Shown one piece after another: positions 1-5,762 of a stretch of DNA of 11,388 nt. This DNA comes from CAYLVJ01 sp964501525 (lineage in GTDB: Bacteria > Patescibacteriota > Minisyncoccia > Minisyncoccales > CAYTKG01), in contig CAZCSI010000016.1 in assembly GCA_964501525.1 (NCBI GenBank), forward strand, positions 1 through 11,388, in the 5' to 3' direction. The position numbers and the translations under genes were made by a program. The notes under the pieces are model-generated. The model did not search any database, was not told the DNA's origin, and worked only from the letters and a program-made list of their open reading frames with translations. Within the stretch, counting starts at the first letter, position 1. Every line of letters begins with the position of its first letter.

Positions 1-807
1 AACACGCCTTCGGTAGAAAGTGTTTCATTGAACAGCGGGTCAAACATTACCCTGAATAATAACAGTACTGTTTCTGTTTCAGCTACTGCAACGGTTTCAG
101 ATGGAGACGGTTATGCAGACATTGAAACAGTAACAGGCAAGATTTATCGCTCAGGAGTATCAGGTGCAGAAGCCTGCACCAATAATGACAATAACTGCTA
201 CGAAGATACGGACTGTTCTTTAACTGACTGTGCTGACAACTCCTGCACCGCCACCTGCACCATAAGTATGCAATTTCACGCTGATCCCACTGACGAAGGA
301 GCTTATTCCACAAGTCAAGGATGGAACAGTGAGGAATGGGTAGCTTGGATTCAAGCCACAGATTCCAGCTCTAATACCGGTTCTGGAGACAACTCTTCTT
401 TAGAAGATGTTGATGTGGGCACCTTAACAGCTTTTAACTTAGATAGTGCCAGCATAGGATATGGAACAGTTAACCCAGGAGCAACGAGTGCAGAACAAAG
501 CGTTCAGATAGAAACTGTGGGAAATGCCCCCATAGACGTTAATCTCTCAGGCACGGATATGAGTTATGACAGCAACACAATAGGGGTCTCTCAGCAGAAG
601 TATTCTCTAACAACCGGTTTCGACTGGGACAGCGCAGGAACTGCTCTCTCAGGAACAGCCACTAGGCTTGAACTAGCAAGCGGAAAGCCCACCCAAAGCC
701 CCACCAATGAGTCAGATACAGTTTATTGGAAATTGAAAGTCCCAGATGAAAAATCTGCAGGTGGACCATACTCAGGAACAGATACTTTTAGCGTTACTGC
801 TGATTAA
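1..807 (+). CDS. Secreted Cys-rich acidic surface protein, C-terminal part (5' truncated by window edge)
   Basis: The frame is open from base 1 and ends with TAA at 805-807, giving 268 visible residues; the true start lies upstream of the window. I do not recognise a named family. The visible part matches, end to end, the C-terminal module of the next gene: YRSGV (from residue 49), QFHADPT (91-97), IGYG (152-155) and NLSGTDM (181-187), then a W...ALS..AT...YW.L.VPD...G.Y.GT pattern. A cluster of about nine cysteines lies at residues 59-87, which suggests extracellular disulfides. Composition is rich in Ser, Thr, Asp and Asn and poor in Lys, as in S-layer-like or other exported beta-sandwich proteins. 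There is no C-terminal membrane anchor, so it is probably released or held non-covalently. Secretion is inferred from the paralogue, whose N-terminus is visible. The function is unknown. Confidence 0.85.
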   Translation, partial: NTPSVESVSLNSGSNITLNNNSTVSVSATATVSDGDGYADIETVTGKIYRSGVSGAEACTNNDNNCYEDTDCSLTDCADNSCTATCTISMQFHADPTDEGAYSTSQGWNSEEWVAWIQATDSSSNTGSGDNSSLEDVDVGTLTAFNLDSASIGYGTVNPGATSAEQSVQIETVGNAPIDVNLSGTDMSYDSNTIGVSQQKYSLTTGFDWDSAGTALSGTATRLELASGKPTQSPTNESDTVYWKLKVPDEKSAGGPYSGTDTFSVTAD

Positions 808-810
808 AGT

Positions 811-838
811 TTGATTTCTTCTGTTTTTTTGGTAAAAT
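811..838 (+). promoter_or_regulatory. Candidate promoter for the 884-2650 surface gene
   Basis: TTGATT (811-816) and TAAAAT (833-838) are separated by 16 bp in the 76-bp gap between the two paralogous surface genes. This would start transcription near 845 and leave a leader of about 39 nt. The region is very AT-rich, so near-consensus boxes can arise by chance. The run of seven T at 824-830 has no stem before it, so I do not call a terminator. Confidence 0.35.
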
Positions 839-883
839 TATAAAATTAAATGAAAGGTCTTTAAATAATAATAAATAAAAAAT

Positions 884-2650
884 ATGGCGGAAAAGATAAA
901 AAAGAAACTACCCTGGTTTGTAGCCCTAGGAGTAATCGTTGCTGTTTTAGCTTTTAACATGAGAGGGACATTAACTAGAGCTGACGACCTGGGAACCTCC
1001 GTTACGGTAGGAAATGCGGCACCCAGTTTTGACGGAGATGCAGCAGAAAGTACTGCTTCTCATAATGGATCAGGAACGGGTGACACAGCAGGTAATCCTA
1101 CAAACGTAGGCTCTGATGTTACTTTCCAGGCTACGGGGGATGATCCTAATGGAGACGATTACTATTTAATTGTCTGCAGCTCTGACAGCGTCAGTGCCGG
1201 CACAGGAGGGGGAGCGCCCAGCTGCGGCGATACTACCTACTGCACCTCAAGCTCAACAACAGATGAGACTCAGGCTTCATGCAGCTACACCACCCAGGCT
1301 GGTGACAGTGAATCTAATGCTTGGTATGCTTTTGTATGTGATGCTGCTTCTTCAGATCAGGCCTGCTCCTCAACTAATCAGGGTTCAGGAAACTCAGGTA
1401 CACCTTTTTACGTTAACCACAGACCGACCTTTACTGCTTACAGCGATGACACACCCTCTGATCCAGGAGCAACGGTGACCTGGACAACTACATCAGAAGA
1501 TGCTGACAGTGATGCTTCTGATGATACAGTAACCCTTTATGTATGCGCCGCTTCTGGATTTTCAGAAGGCTCAAGTCCTGGGTGCACAGGAACAGAACTA
1601 TGTCATGACGGCAGCCCTGGTACTGCCAACTCAAGCTGCACCTATGATATACCCGCTGTAGAGCAGGATGGCGACTACAATGCTTATGGATACGTAGTTG
1701 ACAACCACGGTTTTGCTGCTTCAGGGGGAAGCCAGGGAACAGACTCCACCATGACTGTAAGTAATGTTGCTCCCTCCATAAGCGCCTCCAGTATTGATCT
1801 TTTGGATACGGATGAAGCTGAAAACCTAACCTTAACTGAGTCGCAAGGAGAAACTCAGGACTTTCTAGTAAAGTTTGTAGTAACAGATAATAACGGCTGC
1901 CAGAATATTACTTCTGGAGACGAGATATCCTCAGCCATTATTCATGTTTACCGCTCGGGGGTTACACAGTCAGGCTGTGATGATGACGGGGAAGACGATG
2001 CCAACAGCTGTTATGCTAATGCTCATAATGGCACAGGAGGAACCTGTGTGCAGGACACCACGGTAAATGACTGTACTGGAGCGGATGACTCCGATGTAGG
2101 CTGGAGATGCGAGTTTCCTTTGCAGTATCACGCTGATCCTACAGTTACAGACTCTGAGTTCTCCGCCCAGAACTGGCTGGTTTCAGTTCAAGCAACAGAT
2201 GATGATTCTTCAGCCAGCTCTCTTACTGAGGACTCTGACGGTAATGAACTGGGAATGTTTATGTCTTATGATGTTTCAGAAACCTCAATCGGCTATGGCT
2301 CCGTTAGCGCTGGAAATGACAGCAGCGAGCAGACAACTACAGTTGAGGCGCTTGGCAACGTAGGTCTTGACGAAAACCTATCTGGTACTGATATGACAGA
2401 TGGTGGAGAAACCATTGCTGTTTCCCAGCAGGTTTATAATCTTTCCACAGGGGAGGGTTGGACAAGCGGCACTGCTCTTAGCGCGGACGCTACAGAAGTA
2501 GAGCTTAACTGTGCTAAAACCACCACCACTGGTAGTCCTGCTTCAGCTAACACCTATTGGTATCTTAGAGTGCCGGACGGGCAAGCAGCAGGTACTTATA
2601 CTGGAACCACAACTGTTGCAGCAGTCACTGGAGAATCTGCTAGCTGGTAA
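884..2650 (+). CDS. Secreted Cys-rich acidic surface protein with two N-terminal repeats and the shared C-terminal module
   Basis: A 588-residue exported protein of unknown function. Residues 2-8 are basic (AEKIKKK), residues 9-26 are hydrophobic, and TRA-DD at 31-35 is a plausible signal-peptidase site, so the mature protein may begin near residue 34. Two related Cys-rich units follow (about 42-179 and 179-297). Each has a Y.(I/Y)VC strand, C...C pairs and a (C)SY or (C)TYD strand, and each ends in a P-S/T-hydrophobic turn (HRPTF at 179-183, VAPSI at 295-299). Residues 296-588 repeat the module of the preceding gene: YRSGV, QYHADPT (414-420), IGYG (469-472), NLSGTDM (498-504), VPDG. The mature chain is strongly acidic, rich in Ser/Thr/Gly and Lys-poor. 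No C-terminal anchor or sorting motif is seen. The start is chosen for the signal peptide; there is no Shine-Dalgarno sequence. An Ig-like or S-layer-like structural role is inference. Confidence 0.88.
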   Translation: MAEKIKKKLPWFVALGVIVAVLAFNMRGTLTRADDLGTSVTVGNAAPSFDGDAAESTASHNGSGTGDTAGNPTNVGSDVTFQATGDDPNGDDYYLIVCSSDSVSAGTGGGAPSCGDTTYCTSSSTTDETQASCSYTTQAGDSESNAWYAFVCDAASSDQACSSTNQGSGNSGTPFYVNHRPTFTAYSDDTPSDPGATVTWTTTSEDADSDASDDTVTLYVCAASGFSEGSSPGCTGTELCHDGSPGTANSSCTYDIPAVEQDGDYNAYGYVVDNHGFAASGGSQGTDSTMTVSNVAPSISASSIDLLDTDEAENLTLTESQGETQDFLVKFVVTDNNGCQNITSGDEISSAIIHVYRSGVTQSGCDDDGEDDANSCYANAHNGTGGTCVQDTTVNDCTGADDSDVGWRCEFPLQYHADPTVTDSEFSAQNWLVSVQATDDDSSASSLTEDSDGNELGMFMSYDVSETSIGYGSVSAGNDSSEQTTTVEALGNVGLDENLSGTDMTDGGETIAVSQQVYNLSTGEGWTSGTALSADATEVELNCAKTTTTGSPASANTYWYLRVPDGQAAGTYTGTTTVAAVTGESASW

Positions 2651-2699
2651 AGAATCTATTAAGATAGAGTTTGACAAAAGAGGGGACTGATCTTAGATA

Positions 2700-3677
2700 A
2701 TGAGGACAAAATACAAAATATTTACTTGTTTTTTGCTTGTTTTCCTTTTTAGCTCAAGCCTGGTTCAGGCTAGTTTTGGTATTTCTCCGCCGTATGTTAA
2801 AAACCAAAATCTAGCCCCAGGCTCTCATTTTGAACAAAAGATAGTGCTGGTAAGGGGAGACCCAACTGAAGACTGGAAAGTCAGTCTTGTGGTTGAGGTT
2901 CCTGGAGCAGAAAGCTGGTTTTCTGTTGACAGAGGTAAAGAGTTTATTATGCCCCAGGGCGAAAAACAGGTTCCTATTATCATCAAGGTTGATGTTCCTA
3001 AAAACGCAGACAGAAAAGAATATCAAGGAAGAATAATAGTTAAAACCTCTCCTGTTAAGGCATCTAGCAAAGGAGGGGTTTCTATAGCCTTAGGAGGCCA
3101 GATTGACGTTAAGCTCAATGTTGGAAAAGAAGAAATTTATGACTTCAAGGTATGGAGCGTTAAACTTTCTGAAGCAGAGGAAGGACATAAATTGTGGTGG
3201 CTTTATTTCCCCGGCAAGATAAGGTTTGGGATGAAGATAGAAAACACAGGAAATATTAAGGCGGCTCCAACCAAGGTCAAGCTTGATATTTATGATTCTA
3301 AACAGAAAAAACTTTTAGAATCTTTAGAAACTAAAAAAATTGAAAAGGTGCCTTCTTTTAGCACCAGAGAGGTTGAGGCAGCTTTTCCAACCAGACTAAA
3401 GCCGGGAAGCTATTCTGTCCGTTTCAAAATCTTTAAGGAAGAAAAGATAGTTAAAGAAGGAGAGCTTCATTTAAGTATTGTTCCTTTAAACAGTATTCCG
3501 GACTACAAAGGATATGGTCTGGCTGGGCTTGACCTTAAGGACAAAGCCTCTTTAGCTCTTATAGCTTTTCTTATTATCTTTGCCTTGGGTTTTGGAGCCC
3601 TAAAGCTTATCGGGCTTAGGGAGAGACAAAAAAAGAAGGTGGAAGTAGAGACCGAAGAAGAAGTCAGTAGTCTATAG
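2700..3677 (+). CDS. Membrane-anchored extracellular protein with two beta-sandwich-like regions (WxL-interacting-protein-like topology)
   Basis: 325 residues. The N-terminus (MRTKYK then a hydrophobic stretch) is a signal peptide with likely cleavage after VQA at 22-24. Residues 25 to about 142 read as an Ig-like beta-sandwich that starts with FGISPPYVK and contains PQGEKQVPIIIKVDVP and YQGRIIV strands. Residues about 145-262 form a second one with KIRFGMKIENTGN and KPGSYSVRFKI strands. A transmembrane helix at 283-303 is followed by a short charged cytoplasmic tail rich in Lys then Glu. This order (signal, two beta domains, C-terminal TM) is like Firmicutes WxL-interacting proteins (DUF916-DUF3324) or NEW3-type surface proteins; I cannot tell which without a profile search. 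An AGGGG at 2681-2685 lies 14 nt from the ATG, too far to be a normal Shine-Dalgarno. It probably shares a transcript with the dockerin/cohesin genes 16 nt downstream. Confidence 0.85.
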   Translation: MRTKYKIFTCFLLVFLFSSSLVQASFGISPPYVKNQNLAPGSHFEQKIVLVRGDPTEDWKVSLVVEVPGAESWFSVDRGKEFIMPQGEKQVPIIIKVDVPKNADRKEYQGRIIVKTSPVKASSKGGVSIALGGQIDVKLNVGKEEIYDFKVWSVKLSEAEEGHKLWWLYFPGKIRFGMKIENTGNIKAAPTKVKLDIYDSKQKKLLESLETKKIEKVPSFSTREVEAAFPTRLKPGSYSVRFKIFKEEKIVKEGELHLSIVPLNSIPDYKGYGLAGLDLKDKASLALIAFLIIFALGFGALKLIGLRERQKKKVEVETEEEVSSL

Positions 3678-3700
3678 CCCAGATTAATAACTTATGGGCT
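3676..3700 (+). promoter_or_regulatory. Inverted repeat that pairs part of the dockerin gene's start codon
   Basis: AGCCCA (3676-3681) and TGGGCT (3695-3700) are perfect 6-bp complements around a 13-nt AT-rich loop. The stem begins inside the stop codon of the upstream gene and takes in the TG of the ATG at 3694. It could limit initiation of the dockerin gene unless ribosomes finishing the upstream gene open it. It could also be chance, or a weak terminator followed by CCATTTT. Confidence 0.3.
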
Positions 3701-4812
3701 GCCATTTTAAAAAAACAAAAAAAATAGGTCCAAATTTGTTTTTATTCCTAATCTTTTTCGGGCTTTTAACAAGCCTTTTCTTTTTGTTTAACAAAAAAGT
3801 AAAAGCAGACAGCATTATCTCTTCAGTCACTATCCAGGTTTGTGGAAACGGAACTATTGAAGGGGAAGAAACCTGTGACGACGGACTTAATAACGGCAGG
3901 TATGCTTACAATGCTAATGACAGGTTCTGCAACCTGCAATGTAACGGCTGGGCCGCTTATTGCGGAGATGGGACAGTACAGGCAGATGAAGGAGAAGAAT
4001 GTGATGACGGCAACAACTCTGCTGGAGACGGCTGCTCTGCTGTGTGTCAAGAAGAAGGTGGAGGAGGCGGGGGTGGAGGTGGAGGAGGAGGCGGAGGTGG
4101 CGGGTCTTCTTCTACTGAGGTTGTCTTAGAAGGAAGAGCCTACCCTGACTCTTTAATAACTATTCTTGTAGATGGAAAAGAAGAGACTACAGTACGGGCT
4201 GAAGAAGACGCTAGTTTTAAAACTTCAATAGATAATCTTAGATCAGGAGTTTATACCTTTGGAATCTCAGGTACTGATAAGGAGGGGATAAGATCAATCA
4301 CTTATACTATTACCTTTTCAGTTTCAGGAGGAGCTACCACTAAAGTAAGCGGCATCTTTCTTCCACCCACCATTGATCTTAATGAAAACAGATTTGAAAG
4401 AGGAGATACGGTAAAGATTTTTGGCCAGACCTCTCCGGGAGCAGAGGTTGAGGTTCTTATCCAGTCCAATGAGATAACAGAAAAGGTAGAAGCGGATGAG
4501 ATTGGAGCCTGGCTTCTGCCCTTTAATACAAATATTTTAGAAGAAGGCGCACATTCTACAAAAGCAAGGGCCTGGCTTGATAGTAAAACAAGAAGTGAGT
4601 TCAGCCGCACCTTAAACTTTCAGGTAGGAGAAGGAGCGGCGGCTCCTGGATGTGCTGGTCCAGATTTCAATGAGGACGGAAGAGTAGATCTGGTTGATTT
4701 TTCAATACTCCTTTACTGGTGGAATCAGCCTAATTACTCTATAGACTTAAACAGCAGCGGCGTAGTTGACCTGGCAGACTTTTCAATTATGCTTTACTGC
4801 TGGACAGGATAA
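3694..4812 (+). CDS. Secreted dockerin protein with two Myxococcus-type Cys-rich repeats (DUF4215-like), poly-Gly linker and Ig-like domains
   Basis: 372 residues, apparently exported. After a basic start, residues 14-32 are hydrophobic and KVKA-D (35-39) is a likely cleavage site. Two Cys-rich repeats follow: CGNG..EGEETCDDG (50-64, with C79 and C83) and CGDG...EGEECDDGNN..GDGC...C (90-118), the DUF4215/Myxo_disulf_rpt pattern. Residues 122-137 are sixteen glycines. Residues 141-212 and about 220-312 look like two Ig-like domains. Residues 324-370 are a type I dockerin-like duplicated EF-hand. Loop ligands are D324, N326, D328, D332, D335 and D351, N353, S355, D359, D362, each followed by an FSI-L/M-LY helix. 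C320 and C369 bracket the dockerin and may form a disulfide. No C-terminal anchor exists, so the dockerin probably holds this protein to a cohesin, and two cohesin genes follow directly. The stop overlaps the next start (TAATG). No enzyme domain is seen. The native partner is inferred. Confidence 0.9.
   Translation: MGCHFKKTKKIGPNLFLFLIFFGLLTSLFFLFNKKVKADSIISSVTIQVCGNGTIEGEETCDDGLNNGRYAYNANDRFCNLQCNGWAAYCGDGTVQADEGEECDDGNNSAGDGCSAVCQEEGGGGGGGGGGGGGGGGSSSTEVVLEGRAYPDSLITILVDGKEETTVRAEEDASFKTSIDNLRSGVYTFGISGTDKEGIRSITYTITFSVSGGATTKVSGIFLPPTIDLNENRFERGDTVKIFGQTSPGAEVEVLIQSNEITEKVEADEIGAWLLPFNTNILEEGAHSTKARAWLDSKTRSEFSRTLNFQVGEGAAAPGCAGPDFNEDGRVDLVDFSILLYWWNQPNYSIDLNSSGVVDLADFSIMLYCWTG
4057..4104 (+). 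repeat. (GGN)16 tract encoding a 16-glycine linker
   Basis: Sixteen consecutive glycine codons of mixed type (GGT, GGA, GGC, GGG) encode residues 122-137 of the dockerin protein. They form a flexible linker between the Cys-rich repeats and the Ig-like region. The third bases vary, so the tract is an imperfect trinucleotide repeat; changes of whole units would keep the reading frame. Confidence 0.9.
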
Positions 4813-5762
4813 TGAACAAAATAGTTAAAACCCTTATACTTCTATCTATTACAGGGTCTTTTCTTTTAACAGCTTTCAAGGTTAAAGCGGTTACTCTTTC
4901 TTTTGACCCGCGAGAAGGAGAGCTTCAGCCTGGAGATACCTTTTTAGTAAAGCTCCTTATTGACACGAAAGAGTGCATCAACGCCTTAGACATCACGATA
5001 GGCTTTTCTGAAAATCTACTTAGTGTGTCAGGCGTTAACACAGGCTCTTCTATAATCTCCTTCTGGATAAAAGAACCTGTGGTTAATAATGATAAGGGAA
5101 CAGTATCTTTTACAGGCGGTGTTCCAGGAGGTTACTGCGGAAAAGTGGCTGGAGATCCGGGCGTAAGCAATGTTTTAGCAGAACTAGTGCTTAGTGCTCC
5201 TTCCTTAAGAATAGGAGAAGGGAAAGACAGTTTAGCAGAACTTGTTTTCTTACAAGACTCAGAGGTTCTTCTTCATGACGGACAAGGAACGCCTGCTGAA
5301 CTTGAGCTTGAAAAAGGAGAGTTTACTATTCTTTCAGAAAGAAAAGAAGAAACAAGAGATGAGTGGAAAGAGAAAATTAGGAGCGATCAAGTTCCGCCTG
5401 AACCCTTTAAAATATATCTTCGCAAAGAAAAAGAGATGTTTCGTGGAAAATACTTTCTAGTTTTTTCTACTACTGACAAGCAGACGGGTGTCAGCTATTT
5501 CGAGGTAAAAGAAGAAAAAGGGAACTGGGAAAAGGCAACCTCTCCTTATCCTTTGAAAGATCAGGAGCTTGAAGGTATAATAAAAGTAAGGGCTGTTGAC
5601 AAGGCTGGCAACAAAAGGGTGGAAGAGTATATGCCCCAAGCTCTAGAAAAGGAGCCTATCCTTGGCCCTATCACAATCTTTATCCTTTTTTTATCCTTAA
5701 CTATTGTCTTCTTCATTGTTTTTTCAACTTTAAAAAAGAAAGATGAGGCTAGAAAAGAATAA
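4812..5762 (+). CDS. Membrane-anchored cohesin-domain protein (smaller)
   Basis: 316 residues. The signal peptide is residues 1-26, ending KVKA. Residues 27-174 read as a cohesin: VTLSFDP start, LQPGDTFLVKLLI, an N-A-L-D-I-T-I-G-F strand (57-65), a GTVSFTGG strand (96-103) and a closing DGQGT...G.FTI. C55 and C109 could form a disulfide. A charged linker leads to a small Ig-like domain (about 194-275) starting VPPEPF and ending VRAVDKAGN, which is closely mirrored in the next gene. A transmembrane helix lies at 284-307, then a short basic tail. The cohesin therefore faces outside and is fixed to the membrane. Cohesins bind dockerins, and a dockerin gene ends at this gene's start codon (1-nt overlap), so translation is probably coupled. 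An AGGA only 2 nt from the ATG is too close for a standard Shine-Dalgarno. Binding to the neighbouring dockerin is inferred. Confidence 0.87.
   Translation: MNKIVKTLILLSITGSFLLTAFKVKAVTLSFDPREGELQPGDTFLVKLLIDTKECINALDITIGFSENLLSVSGVNTGSSIISFWIKEPVVNNDKGTVSFTGGVPGGYCGKVAGDPGVSNVLAELVLSAPSLRIGEGKDSLAELVFLQDSEVLLHDGQGTPAELELEKGEFTILSERKEETRDEWKEKIRSDQVPPEPFKIYLRKEKEMFRGKYFLVFSTTDKQTGVSYFEVKEEKGNWEKATSPYPLKDQELEGIIKVRAVDKAGNKRVEEYMPQALEKEPILGPITIFILFLSLTIVFFIVFSTLKKKDEARKE

Noticed and set aside
28..30. TTG at 28 as the start of the first gene.
   Set aside because: The frame is open to base 1, the paralogue aligns across this point, and no signal peptide follows, so the gene simply enters the window from the left.
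2655..2668. TCTAT/ATAGA inverted repeat after the second surface gene.
   Set aside because: A 5-bp AT-rich stem without a T-tract is too weak for a terminator.
2671..2700. TTGACA (2671-2676) with TAGATA or GATAAT close to the start of gene 2700, as a promoter.
   Set aside because: The possible -10 boxes touch or overlap the ATG, so transcription would start inside the gene and lose the signal peptide start.
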